This document shows positions 24,301-36,139 of a stretch of 64,000 nucleotides of DNA, in pieces. The notes under the pieces were generated by a model. That model saw nothing but the letters and a program-made list of their open reading frames with translations, did no database searches and was not told where the DNA came from. This DNA comes from Holtermannia corniformis (Eukaryota; Basidiomycota; Tremellomycetes; Holtermanniales), in assembly GCA_001599935.1 (NCBI GenBank), contig BCIJ01000005.1:580655-644654 (forward strand), in the 5' to 3' direction. The translations under genes were made by a program, and so were the position numbers. Position 1 is the stretch's first letter. Every line of letters begins with the position of its first letter.

Positions 24301-27300
24301 CATGGCTTGGCGGGAAAAGGTCACCATTTGCTTGATGATCTTCCTCCTCTGCGGTATCATCATCTTTTACATCATCTTCTTCGGCAAGCTGCTCTGTCCT
24401 GACAGCGACAAGGCGTGGAACGAGACGGAGCTGTCGGAGCATGCCGGCGACGACGACTACTATGCTGCTATCGCAAGCAAAGTATACGACGTAGGTTGTG
24501 GTCACAGGTGTGGTATGGACACTGCTGATGATGGCTACAGTTCACAAACTTCTACAAGGGCCACAAGGGCGACATCACTGGCTACACTGCGTCATCAGCG
24601 ATCAACTTGCAATTTGCCGGTCAAGACTTGACAAACTACTTTCCCATTCCCATGACCATCGCCTGCCCCAGCTTGGTCACCGACCAGTCGCTTGTGCTGC
24701 AGCGCGCCAACTTCACACCGGTTGTCGCTTACGCTGTACACACTTCCGGTCCAGCGCAGACCGCCACCGGTACCAAGCTGAACGACATCAACTGGTACAA
24801 GAATGAGCTGCAGCCTGCTCTGGAGCAGTATTACAAGGGCTCCTACGTGATGGACAAAGCTTATGTCCGGTCCAAGGCAGACAGCGACTCCAAGTGGGTG
24901 CCATTTTCGCAACGTAGATCGTGCTGACCCCGGATACAGGACCTGGGGGATTTACAAAGACAAGGTGTACGATTTGAGCGACTATCTCTACACTGTGGAG
25001 CTCTACTCCTCTTCCAGCGGTACCGACTTGCCAAACTACAGCTTCCTCAACTCGGATATCACCGACCTGTTCAGCAACACCCCAGGCCAGGACCTGACCA
25101 AGGGTGTTGACAAGGTCCTGGCCACGCTTTCAGGTGACGATGCGCATTTGCAGCTGCAGTGTCTCGATAACGCTTTCCTCGTGGGCAAAACCGACTTCCG
25201 TGATACACCCCGTTGCACCGTGCAAAATTACCTGTTGCTTGCTTTCTCTGTTCTTCTGATGTCTACTATCGGTGTCAAGTGTGAGTGACAATGCCGGTGT
25301 CTAACAACTGTTGACGGGCTTTTCGTCAGTCTTCGCAGCGCTGCAACTTGGCGGCAAACGCCAACCCGAATTGCTCGACAAGTTTGTTATCTGTCAGGTA
25401 CCGTGCTACACAGAAGGTGAAGAATCACTTCGTCGTACCATCGACTCGCTGGCCGACCTACGCTACGACGACAAGCGCAAATTAATGTTCATCATCTGCG
25501 ACGGTAACATCATCGGCAGTGGTAACGACCGTACGACACCCCGCATCGTACTTGACATTCTCGGCGTGGACCCCAACGTGGATCCCGAACCGTTGCTGTT
25601 CAAATCGATTGGTGAAGGTTCCAAGCAACTGAACTATGGCAAGGTCTACTCGGGTCTGTATGAATTTGAAGGTCACGTCGTGCCGTGAGTGTTGCATCCT
25701 ATTTATGTATAGCTGCTCATCTTTTCAGGTACATGGTCATTGTCAAGGTCGGCAAGCCCAGCGAGCGGTCACGCCCAGGCAACCGCGGCAAAAGGGATTC
25801 ACAAGTGTTGCTTTTGCACTACCTCAACAGGGTGCACTTTGACGCGCCGATGTCTCCGTTAGAATTGGAGATCTATCACCAGATGCGCAACGTGATTGGC
25901 ATTGATCCCGCCTTCTACGAGTACATCTTTCAAGTGGATGCGGATACCGTGAGTCACCCAAGATTATCAGGCTCCTGCTAATATACTTTAGACGGTTACG
26001 CCAGACTCGCTCAACCGTATGATCGCTTGCACGTCGGATGACTCACGCATCATCGGCATCTGCGGCGAGACCAAGCTTGCAAATGAACGTCAATCGCTCA
26101 CTACGATGATTCAGGTGAGATTCACGTCTGAAACGGCTGCCGTTGGCTGACTCTCGCAGGTTTATGAGTACTACATCTCACACCATCTCACAAAAGCTTT
26201 CGAAAGCTTATTCGGCTCGGTGACCTGTTTACCTGGATGCTTCTCTGTCTATCGCATCCGAACGGCCGACAAAGGTCGTCCAATCATCATCTCCAGTCGC
26301 GTCATTGACGAGTACGCCGAGCCGAATGTGGATACGCTGCACAAGAAGAACCTCTTTTCGCTCGGAGAAGATCGGTATTTGACGACACTTATGATGAAGC
26401 ACTTCCCGACATTCAAGATGAAGTTCACGCCGGACGCTATCGCCCATACAGTAGCCCCCGACCGCTGGAGCATCTTGCTGTCACAGCGTCGGCGATGGAT
26501 CAATTCCACCATCCACAACCTTGTCGAGTTGCTGTTCCTGCCGGAAATGTGCGGTTTCTGCCTGTTTTCCATGCGCTTCTTCGTTTTCGTCGATCTCTTG
26601 GGTACAATCGTACGTTGATGGCGATTTACAACGAGAACATGGAATGACGTTTTACAGATTCTCCCTGCAACATGCGTTTATGTCAGTTCAAGGGCGTGCA
26701 TCCCGTGCCGGATACTAACTCCCATGTAGCTCGTGTACCTCGTCATCACAGTATCTACAGGCAAGGCTGCGATTCCAATCATCTCGATCGCGATGTTGGC
26801 TGCCATCTACGGTCTGCAGGCAAGTGCAAATATAATGCTGCTGGCGTTGGTTGACTCATGCGTCAGGCTATTATCTTCATCCTCAAGCGAGAGTTCATGC
26901 TAATCGGGTGGATGTTCGTCTACATTCTTGCGTGAGTCTCATCCAAGCTAGTCACGTTTCGCTGACCACCTGCAGCTTCCCTATCTACTCGTTTTTCCTG
27001 CCCCTATACTCGTTCTGGTCCATGGACGACTTTAGCTGGGGTAACACCAGGTACGCGTTCTCACGCCGGGCGATTATTGGTGCTTATCACTTATGACAGA
27101 GTCGTCGTGGGCGAAGGAAACAACAAGACGGTCATCTCTGATGAGGCTGAACATTATGACGATTCAATGATTCCGCTCAAGAAATTCAGCGGTCAGTCAA
27201 TGCAAGCTCAGGTTGATCGATGGCTGATTTCAAACAGAGTACGAGGCCGAAGCGTGGGAGACCGGCTCGGTGCATTCGGAAAAGTCACGCGCAACGTCAC

Positions 27301-28052
27301 ACAGCTCAGCTACGCGAACATCGCGAACGCAGACAACCGCACGCAACAACTACTCCCGCCGCCCACCGCCAGCTAGCGTCCATTCATCCTTGCCGCCAGG
27401 CGGCGACTATTACCGCGACGGCTCGCCGCTAGGACACTCGGGGTCAAACCCCAATCTTCGCGGCGCGGCTGGAATCCGCAACCCTGCGAGCCGCATGCCG
27501 TCCATGGCTGGTCTCAGTCAGTGGGGACCTGGCAGTGTATACGGCCAACCAATGAACCCCTTCATGGAGTCACCGGCCGGCTCTGACTATGGAGGCTTCG
27601 CTGGGTCGGTACACCAAGGTATGATGCCGCCTTTTGCCCCGCTCGGCATGCAGCCCACGGGACCGCGCAACTCGGTCATGACCAACCTCAACGACTTCTC
27701 TGGCAATGGCTCCCTGCTAGGCGGCTATGCTCCACCGGATCGATCCCAATTGGGCATGCCACGACCAATGTCAACTTTCTCGCTCGCAACCACTCACAAT
27801 CCCTTCGCCGGCCCAAGTACAAGCACGAATCCGTCGGATGAGGAGTTGCTAGGCTCCTTACGCCATCTGCTTTCAACCCAAGATCTCATGACTGTGTATG
27901 TGTATCACTCGTCTTCACCTCAACTCTGACGATGCTATAGCACGAAACGATCCGTTCGCGAAGCCTTGGCCGCCAAGTTTCCCCAGGCGGACCTCAGCAG
28001 CCGAACCGCATGGATCAACTCTCAGATTGACGCCATTCTTTCCGGCTCATGA
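21373..28052 (+). CDS. Chitin synthase with N-terminal myosin motor-like domain (class V type)
   Basis: Membrane enzyme that polymerises UDP-GlcNAc into cell-wall chitin, with a fused motor-like head; in Ustilago the comparable protein is Mcs1. The head occupies 21373 to about 23800: a P-loop [12 protein letters not shown] formed across intron 21753-21801, and a switch II-like region LDVPGFQ. Two membrane helices follow ([37 protein letters not shown]), then a cytochrome b5-like segment ([19 protein letters not shown]). The glycosyltransferase core has [31 protein letters not shown] and the catalytic QRRRW, at 25370-26500. C-terminal helices are followed by a disordered stretch and a DEK-like C-terminal domain ([24 protein letters not shown]) to TGA 28050. 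At least ten short introns interrupt the second half. Confidence 0.9.
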
Positions 28053-28150
28053 TGACTCTGTCAACGCTCTTTGTAACGACGCCCGACCTGACGGACTTTT
28101 CATATTGCATTTTATCATACGCCTCATAGCATGCATATCTTGTTTGAAGA

Positions 28151-29110
28151 CTACGAGCGCATAATGATCCCGTCGGGATGCACGACGCCATCTAGCGGCA
28201 CGTCGGCTTCATCGTGCGGCACACCTTGGAGAGCGGGTAGTACCTGAGGTTCCAGTGCCAGTGCAACTGACGAGCGTGAGCCGCTGCAAGTAGCGTAGCG
28301 AATGCCACATACGAAGTAGTGGCTTTCGTCGTTGCACGCTATACCGCTGTAGAAATCGGTCGTAATACCCCTTACCGCGACCAAGCTGAGGAATCTAGCC
28401 AAGGTCCTCGTACGGACGAACCCAACTCACCCGATTGAGATCTGTATCGAACGCCACCCCAGGCAAAAGGATCAAATCCAAGTCTGGCGCATCGGCATCA
28501 AGAACTCGGGTATGTGAGCGACGTCGGCGCACACTTTGCACGGACGCACCGTTTTGCCTTCTAGATGGTTCAGCAACATCATACCGGGTCGTACCGGGGT
28601 CTAGGATCCCCCACTTGTCGGTTGGACATGCTTCCAAGTCTTTGGGCGAGTATAGTCGGAGCATCCGCATGTCCGTTTCAGGCTTTGGCGGGTGTGTCAG
28701 ATTAGAGGTCACGCTTGGAGGTTGCGGTGGAAGATACGGTGTGTATAGAGCGATACCTGCGAAGCATCAGCATCACCGTACTGGAAAGTATTGGCATGGC
28801 GACGTACCGCTTGCAAGCAGATGCGAGACGATCCTGTCCGTACGTAGTTCCCCTTTCTGCATACTGAGGTAGCAGCAGACTGCGCGAGCGCTCTGGAAAG
28901 CCTTCATCCCGCGAAGGTGCTCAAGCACCCTCTGAGCTGCACTTGATCAGTATCAGGACAGTCTCAAAGTCAGTACAGACATTGGCTCTGCAACTCGTGT
29001 TCCGAGATACCGCGCAGCGTCGCCAGCATCTCTTTGCGCAGCGCGGATTTGAGACTGTAGACGCCATTAGTGGCCATGGCAGCTGATGAAGCTTCGTTTG
29101 CGGACGCCAT
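28151..29110 (-). CDS. FAU1: 5-formyltetrahydrofolate cyclo-ligase
   Basis: Converts 5-formyl-THF to 5,10-methenyl-THF using ATP, returning folate to one-carbon metabolism. Reading from ATG 29110, the first exon gives YSLKSALRKEMLATLRGIS, the family's N-terminal helix; later exons give YLSMQKGELRTDRIVSHLL, LYSPKDLEACPTDKWGI, DLDLILLPGVAFDTDLNR and, after an intron, LGRGKGYYDRFLQRY, the substrate and ATP loop. The last intron is followed by LALALEPQVLP and VDIII-like DGVVHPDGIIMRS, ending at 28151. The frame is open upstream to another ATG at 29191, but the homologous part begins near 29080, so the shorter start is preferred. It lies tail to tail with the chitin synthase gene, 98 bp apart. Confidence 0.85.
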
Positions 29111-29214
29111 TGATGGTATTTTGGTGCGGCTCGACCTCGTTAATGGAACCAAACAAGCCGGTCTCACTCGGTGGAGTCGGCATGTAATCATACAAAAGCA
29201 TTACAGGACTGGAA

Positions 29215-31223
29215 TCATTCAAGAGCCAACGCGATCACCTCATCCACGGGCCGCCCAGCCTCTGCTACGACCTCGGGCTCCTCCTCGTCTTTGATCCCGA
29301 TGGCGGGTGGCGGCGCCTTGGCCTTGGCCTGACTTTTGCGTGGTTGCTTTGGCTTTGCCGGCTTTTTGGGTGATGGGATCGGTCCTGGGCTGTCGGCCAC
29401 TCGACCATCAACCATCATGATACCCTCGTACCCGTCTGCTGCGAATGCATGCTCGAATCGGAGGGGTGATCCGTGGCCCGGCACTTCCATTGGCTTGACC
29501 AGCATCGAGCCCTTGTAGAATGGCGGGATCGCAGCGCCACTCCCAGAAGAGTCGAACGAGTTGCCAGAGAGCAGCGCTGGACGCTCGCCGTGCGGCGATG
29601 AGCCTCGAGCGAGCCAGCTGCCCTTTCCTTTGCCCTTGTCTGGCGGAGGCGGGCCAGCGAACGGAATGAAGCGGTCGTCGTCGATGCCATGTAACTGTTG
29701 AGCTTGAGCTACGCGCATAGCCTGTTCCCGCTGCATTGCGAGTGCAAGTTCCGAAAGTGGACCTAGTAAGCGTCAGCTCGCTAACGTCCGACTACCGTCG
29801 TCACGTACTGCCGAGCCAAGTGTGAAACTTGAGCCTGGTACCGGTCACGTTGAAGATACTGCGAGCCGCCCGCTGCCATGTGCGACACTTCTCCCGACGT
29901 TCACGGTTGTACAGATCCGGATTGGAGGACGCAGCGGTGATCTGCAAATTGATGAGTATCATTCAACTTGATGATCGCAAGACGTACCTTAGGTGCAGGA
30001 CCGAGTGGTACAAGCTTGGTGATAGGCTCTTGACGTAGCACTGGGAACCCAAGTTCGTCGGCGTTGGCAGGGACGGACGGTTCGGGAGAAAGGGAGGGCG
30101 GTCTGGGCAGTACCAGGTTCTGCGGAGTACCTCGCACGTCGTCTAAGACAGACTCAGCAAGCCAAGTACCATCTCAAAGCACGACTCACCAAAGCCAGCA
30201 TCTCCGAGGGGATCGCTTTCTCCAGCTGCAGCAGCCATAGCGGCGGCTCTTTGTGCAAGTTGCTCTGCTTCCGTCACCCACGGTAGAGGCATCCCTCTGC
30301 ATTCGTTAGCAACCCTTGTACCGTACTGCTGCGCCAATCACAGGACACGCACTTCTTGATGCCCTTTCTCCAATTCTTGCCCGGTCCCACCACACCTTCG
30401 GGCTTCTTCTTCCTGGGCGGTTTCTTAGGCTTCGCAGAATCCAGTAGAGGGTCATCGAGCGACGGATCTTGATCTATGTCTCCCGTCCAGCCTACCAAGA
30501 TCGGGGTAGAATGCTCGGGAGGGGCATGATCGCGAGCTGCCGGGCCCGGATGGCTCGCCGACGCTGTCGATGGCTCCAGCCAGTCGTACTTTCGTTGCTT
30601 TGACGGGCCAGCGTGCGGCTCTGACCCTTCAGCCACGCTATCGACAGCAGACTTGCGAGGCTTCTTCTTTGGTCGCTCTGGCGCTGGAGGCAAGTCGATG
30701 GGCAGCGGTCCGCCGACCGTGTACGGATATGTGTTCGGCAGAGCCGGCTCGCTCGGCGGCACCCGCATGACTTCCACCTCGGAGTCTGACGAGTAGCTGG
30801 CCGCCTGTCTGACTCGTTTGCGGGTAGGTGCTGTAGCCTTTGAACCTGGTGACGTTGACGGCGACCGCTCAGAAGCGACCAAGTCAGACTCTTCGCAGTG
30901 GAGGGAGGGCCGATGCGTCGGCGGGGCGACAGGAATCGGTGAAGGTGGGTCTTCAGTGGTCGAAGAGGGGTTGACGAGGTGCGTGATGGAGGTGCGCAGC
31001 TGCAATCAAGAATTCGTCAGCGTGCACCGCATGTTTCGGGTCGACGCACAGTCACTTTCACTTTCAGCGAAGGTGGAGCAGCCGTGGACAGTGACCCTTC
31101 CTCGGCCGTTTCAACTAGCATCGGCGTCGCTTCTCGCTCGCCGGGCTCAACACGCGGCGGGGAGCGCAAGGGGGTCGGATCCCCCTCTTCATCCGACGAG
31201 TAGGCGATGGACCGCGCAGGCAT
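29215..31223 (-). CDS. Probable INO80 complex subunit Ies4-like nuclear protein
   Basis: Low-complexity, basic and acidic protein starting MPARSIAYSSDEEG at 31223 and ending at 29215. Two conserved-looking blocks stand out. The N-terminal one reads SLKVKVT joined by an intron to LRTSI; the central one reads VVGPGKNWRKGIKK, followed by MPLPWVTEAEQLAQ. A late block CRTWQRAARSIFNVTG, then FHTWLGS resembles the Cys-Arg-x-Trp ... Thr-Gly ... Trp ending of fungal Ies4 proteins (PF08193), subunits of the INO80 chromatin remodeller. The match is by eye and weak over the rest. The C-terminal tail after that block (Lys/Pro-rich, KAKAPPPAIG) is extra. Confidence 0.5.
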
Positions 31224-32035
31224 GGCCGCGTTTCAGCAGGTGATCTTCGCTTCCAAGGAAGGGTAGCTTGTCCGCACAGCAAGTCACCTCGAGGCCAAGC
31301 CTTGCCTGCCTTTGTGCTTGCAAGACGCGCCGCCCGCCTCGCCATCCCCCTTTTCTCAGAGCTCGCAGCCCGCCGCGTCTACAAATCGCGGAACAAAATG
31401 GCCATTGTGAACGCAAAGTCAGGAACAATCAAGCTGCAATTTCATCACTCTGGTGACTGGTCGTGGTCATCAACGACCAGCAGATTGCGCCCAGCCACTG
31501 CTGACATNTTTCACATCGCGATGGGAATCATCGTCAGACACTTTGTCGCAGTCGACTCGTGGAGCCTGCCTGCAGGTTGGCCGTTGGTGTTTCCATCAAT
31601 GCCGGCACGTGCGGCGTCGTACCCACCACGGAAAGGGGTCGGTGTAATTCGCGCATTCGACCCACCGAGAGAGAGGAGACAAGACGATCCAGGAAGGTTC
31701 GTAACCCATACGAACGGATCTTGAACGGACAGCATATCCTGAGATCTGACATCTTGCTCGGCGTCAGAGCTGGCGTCTTTGGCTCAGCAAGGGTCCCCAT
31801 TGGACTGGCTCATTCCGAAAGCCCTGTTTCTTCCTGGAAGAGCAACGCGTCCTGTGTGGCTTCCTTAGTCGTGGTATGAGTACACTGCCAGAAGGCGTCG
31901 ACTTCATAGCCTGCAGTGGCTGCCAGTGCATGTAATGCATGTAAGCAAGTTGACACTGGCGACCGAAGCTGCGCTTGGATGCTGTGTACGAGCGGGCCCT
32001 ACGGCTGTCATCCATAAATGGATTCATCCAAGTGA
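31224..32035. other. Gene-poor region with an ambiguous base
   Basis: An 812-bp stretch without a supported gene. Position 31508 is an 'n', the only ambiguous base noticed. Open frames across it are short and lack homology or splice signals. It contains the promoter of the Ies4-like gene and the 3' flank of the first cysteine-rich gene. Confidence 0.45.
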
Positions 32036-32269
32036 TTATGATTCGCCAAGGCATGTGCAAGTCAGGACACTCCAGCACGGCCGGCAACACACCGCGACAC
32101 AGCACTCGCAACAGCAGCATGGGTCCTCGCGACAGACCTCCGTCACACTTTTGCCATCTCTGGTATTTGAGCTAGTCCCCATCGTTGCATTAGGTCCGGG
32201 TGCGGTCTGAATAACTTGCAAGGGGATATTGTTGCCAGACCGGGGGTTGCCAGCTTGTGTATCAGACAT
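32036..32269 (-). CDS. Small cysteine-rich protein (77 residues)
   Basis: Single-exon gene of 77 codons with ATG 32269 and TAA at 32036. The first half is polar and lacks hydrophobic segments (start MSDTQAGNPRSGN); the second half is a dense cysteine cluster, CREDPCCCCECCVAVCC then WSVLTCTC. This architecture, a polar N-terminus followed by a C-terminal Cys-rich module, is like CYSTM-type stress proteins or multiply palmitoylated tail proteins. No secretion signal is seen. A TATATC sequence lies about 48 bp upstream. A second protein of the same layout lies 615 bp further upstream on the same strand. Function unknown; coding status rests on layout, composition and TATA position. Confidence 0.5.
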   Translation of the reverse strand: MSDTQAGNPRSGNNIPLQVIQTAPGPNATMGTSSNTRDGKSVTEVCREDPCCCCECCVAVCCRPCWSVLTCTCLGES

Positions 32270-32884
32270 AGTGAGGTGCGCGAGGAGGTGGGAAGGTCCG
32301 CGCAGATACGAACGCTGATATATCCTCTCGAGATACAGGGTAGAGGTTGAAGCGAAGCCCTTTCTTTGCTCACGAAGTCATATACTAAAGGGTAGATCAC
32401 CCCCTTCCGCAAGGTCCTTGGACGTGAACAACCAACGAAGGCCGTTGAGCTTCGCGTACTCTCTGCACATCTTCCTCAAGGCCGATGAAGGTCACAGGAG
32501 CAGCCAGCCAGCCTTCTCCTTGCCTCCCCTTCTGTGTCTCTCGCGTATCATTTATCGGCCGGTACTCGACATTGTGGTCACAGCGCCCAAGTGCTCTATG
32601 CCTCGCCCAAGCTGTGGCAGAACACAGCGATATGATCGCCCAGTGTGGCTTTCACGACCGCGTGGACGAAGGCGATCAAAGCTCCTGGTTCCTCGACGCC
32701 TTGCAAGGCCAACGCCTCGTGCTCCGCCAAAGTCAGCACCTGCTGCTCGATACTTGACCTTTCGCGCCTTCGACAGCTGAATGGTCTGGTGCTGCGCGCC
32801 ATCACCAAGGCCTACGATCTCGGTAAGTCAAATACACTAGGGCCGGACGATGGAATGCATGCCTGGGTACTCCCCGTGCTACCA
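32270..32884. other. Intergenic region between the two cysteine-rich genes
   Basis: A 615-bp stretch. Short frames exist on both strands (for example minus 32808-32596), but none shows a known domain or convincing splice sites. Apart from the TATA-like site near 32320, nothing was identified. Confidence 0.4.
32317..32324 (-). promoter_or_regulatory. TATA-like box of the 77-residue cysteine-rich gene
   Basis: On the minus strand the sequence reads GATATATCAG, about 48 bp before the start codon at 32269. Position and composition fit a TATA element. Confidence 0.4.
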
Positions 32885-33316
32885 TTACATATTGTCAAAC
32901 ATGTCACGCTTGCAGCCGCAGAGACACAAGCAAACCGCGCCAGCGAAGAGGCAAGGGGCACATGCCTGTCTGCTGCATTCACAACACCCTCCTGCCACAG
33001 TCAGGCAGCCCAAAGCGGTGTTACCCAGACAGCTGCCGATGCAGCTGCCCACGCTGGTCAGGCAAGCAGCGATACCTTCGCCTGGACTTGTTTGGTAGCT
33101 GTTAACATGTGAAGTTGTACGATAATCCGGCTGTGTGGAGGACTGCGCAGTGGCTGTCATCTGATCATTCGATAGGTAGTAGGCAGGGGGGGCTTGGTCC
33201 GAATTAGCGTCAATCGCTTGCGAGTGTGCCGCGTCTCCGCTGATTCCCCCTCGGCTGGCGGTAGAATTCGACTCCGTGGTCGCATCGGCGTCACTGGCTG
33301 TTTTACTCTTCGACAT
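32885..33316 (-). CDS. Small cysteine-rich protein (143 residues)
   Basis: Single-exon gene with ATG 33316 and TAA 32885. The first ~85 residues are polar, Ser/Thr/Gln-rich and disordered (start MSKSKTASDADATTES). The last ~60 carry about 15 cysteines interleaved with small and hydrophobic residues: ACLTSVGSCIGSCLG, GCCECSRQACAPCL and CLCLCGCKRDMF. The hydrophobic cysteine-rich end could insert in or be lipidated at a membrane. Layout matches the neighbouring 77-residue protein, which suggests a local gene pair, though their sequences do not align closely by eye. No known family was recognised. Confidence 0.55.
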   Translation of the reverse strand: MSKSKTASDADATTESNSTASRGGISGDAAHSQAIDANSDQAPPAYYLSNDQMTATAQSSTQPDYRTTSHVNSYQTSPGEGIAACLTSVGSCIGSCLGNTALGCLTVAGGCCECSRQACAPCLFAGAVCLCLCGCKRDMFDNM

Positions 33317-34544
33317 GGCGGCTGGAGGGCGATTAGGTGGGTGTTGCTAGGGTTGTTAGGGTCAGAGGCCAAGAAGGTCAGCCAGAGTTGACCCGTTGGG
33401 CGTTGAAGACCAAGCGGCTGCTGAAACGGATAAACGTCTAAAAAGGAGGGCTATGCCGCGTATCCCTTGTTCAAACAAGTACGGTGATCCAAAGTTGCGT
33501 CAAAATGACAGTGTAAGGAATAATATATCAACGCACTGGGCCTACCTTTGCGGCTCTTCTCACCCGATAAAGGGTGCAGCGCTCGCATTGTTCCTTCGTC
33601 GTGAAGCGTTTGGGGTATCAATAGAGCCATTTCAGCTTGCAAGAAGCGCCGTGGTGCATTTACAGCGGTCGGCGATACTCAGTTGTGATACATAGTGTGC
33701 GCTACAGGCGCCCGAAGTATAGCGAGTGCGAATTTAGTTGGCCCGCAGCACGCGCGAGTGCGCAGTCCGGACTACAAACAGTCTGACCGACACTCTGGCC
33801 TTTGCCCCCTCTCTTCAGACATGGCTAGCAGTAGTGACAGCGGTGCTTTCGTTGAATGCCTCATTGCGCGCTGTAGTTTGTTGCGTTTCCTTCAGACACC
33901 TCCTGATGCTCATAGACGCATGGCCTCCGTTCAGTTGTCGAGACAATTGTTATATCATGAGGCATCGAAGGTGGGCTCGACCTTACACTACTGACTCCTG
34001 GTTTTCAACCGGCCCATCTATACACACGCACCCGATATTATCTTCGATAAATCTCCTTAATGCTGTCATTGATTCTAGCCAAGACGTCAGCATCGCGTAG
34101 TGCGGTGGACAGTCTTGGCATGATGAACATAAGCAATGAACAGATACTGGTCCATGCTCATTTCTGTGGTCTGAGCCGAACTGTTGGACATGGGAATGCT
34201 CCTCGACTTGCGGGAATGCACCGCTGCAACCGTGTAAAGAGAACCAGAGCATCTGCATATTCCATATTTACGGCGTTCATACGGCCTAAGCCTACTGCGA
34301 GCTCGTCAGACCTTGGGCGCAAAGCCGAGACGCTGCTGGGGTATGTAGCGTATATACCTGTACACAGGCCGAAAGGGGCAAGCCACGCACTGCTAACCAG
34401 ACGCCTATTGTCGATCTTGCGCACCTACTTTTGGAATCGGCGCGCGGTTGCCGGCCGCCTTGGACCGCGTCGCCTCGAGTGTTTGGTCGCTGTGCAATCT
34501 CGCCAAGACGCTCTCGACCGTCCACCAACAACGGACTAGCCACC
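33317..34544. other. Long intergenic region
   Basis: A 1.2-kb divergent stretch between the 143-residue cysteine-rich gene and CDC50. Short frames on both strands show neither homology nor consistent splice signals. No RNA gene or repeat was recognised. Confidence 0.45.
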
Positions 34545-36139
34545 ATGGCGCTGTTCAATCGTAAGAACAAGTCAAAGGATGAGACGGTGGCGAGTGAAGT
34601 ACCAGGCGAGGAGAAGAAGAAGACCAAGCGACCCGCCAGTGAGTAGCTTGCACTCGGTCTCGACGTCTACTAACGAGGGCTAGACACGGCATTCAAGCAG
34701 CAACGGCTCAAGGCATGGCAACCCATCTTGACGCCAAAGTCTGTCTTGCCGACCTTGTTTGCCATTGCGATCATCTTTGCACCCATCGGGGGCTTGCTCA
34801 TTTGGGGTTCGGGCAAGGTAACTCAGATCACGATCGACTACACCGAGTGTGATGCGGATGCACCTACGGATGGCACATTCGAGGCGCTGCCTAGCGGCAG
34901 GTGGGACTGTGCGTAGCCTGGATGGGTCATGCAGTAGTCACTCACGGCGTTAGACAACCTCGCCTCGGGCCACTCCGAGTCGACGAATGCCCCGCGATGG
35001 TCTTTCAACGAGGATGATTCGCGTGCTGTCGGCGAGACGCGGCAATGTACCGTCGAGTTCGAGGTGCCCTACGACCTGAGTGCGTCGTGAGGGATATTGT
35101 GATGGGTGCTGACAATCACAGCACCTGGCGTATTCCTCTACTACAAGCTTACCAACTAGTGCGTGACCTGAGCAATGCTAGAGACAGCAACTGACGCCGC
35201 CAAGCTACCAAAACCACCGACGCTACGTACAATCGCTCGATACCTCGCAACTGACGGGTGACTACCGCTCTGTGTATGTAGTCCGCACACCACACTGTGA
35301 CTACGCTTACGGCCGCAGCAAGGACATTGATGATGGCAACTGCAAGCCTGTGACGTCGTCAGAGGGCAAGCCGTACTACCCATGTGGTCTCATTGCAAAC
35401 AGCGTCTTCAACGGTGAGTTGGCGGGCTTGTAGGTGTTTGAACTGACACCTGTAGATACCTACCCCAGTGTCACTTTGCTCAACGCTGCCAGCAAGTCGT
35501 TTGCGCATAGTCGACTCAACGCTGACATTTAAGATGGCGCACAGAACCAGACGTACAACTTTACCGACAGCGGGATTGCGTGGCCAAACCAAAAGAACAA
35601 CTATGTTGAGAAGCCCAAGGGGTACGACAACCCAAGCGATGTACTACCACCTCCCAACTGGGCGCTGCGGTATCCCAACGGATACACCGAGGAGACTGGC
35701 TTCCCAAACTTGCGAGCAGACGAGCACTTTCAAGTGTGGATGCGCACAGCTGCGCTCCCGACCTTTCGCAAGCTCTGGGCTCGAAATGATGCCGAGACCA
35801 TGTCCAGCGGGACGTACCGTGTGCTGGTGAACATGAGTAAGTGCAGCGATGCTAGCTTGCAACGGGCTGACGGGTGCAGACTACCCGGTCAAGCAATTCG
35901 GCGGCACCAAGTCAATCGTCATTTCGACCGTGTCTTGGATCGGCGGCAAGCAGCCATTCCTGGGCTGGGCCTATGTGGCCGCCGCCGCCCTTTGTGTCTT
36001 GCTTGGTCTGGCAGGGACAATAAGGCATCTTGTCAAGCCTCGGCGAATGGGCGATATGTCGTGTAAGCCAATTTCAGCTAGTCGAACCACGCTCACACTC
36101 GCAGTGCTTTCGTGGAATCAGCCGGCTCCGACGCGGTAG
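34545..36139 (+). CDS. CDC50: CDC50/LEM3-family phospholipid flippase subunit
   Basis: Obligate partner of P4-ATPase flippases, needed for their exit from the ER and for moving aminophospholipids to the cytosolic leaflet. The ATG at 34545 sits in a perfect CCACCATGG context. Exons give a Lys-rich start, [20 protein letters not shown], first helix [17 protein letters not shown], then the ectodomain ([60 protein letters not shown]), [18 protein letters not shown], and the second helix [21 protein letters not shown]. The tail RMGDMSLLSWNQ, joined across the last intron, ends at TAG 36137-36139. Several short introns interrupt the ectodomain. All landmarks of the family are present. Confidence 0.9.
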
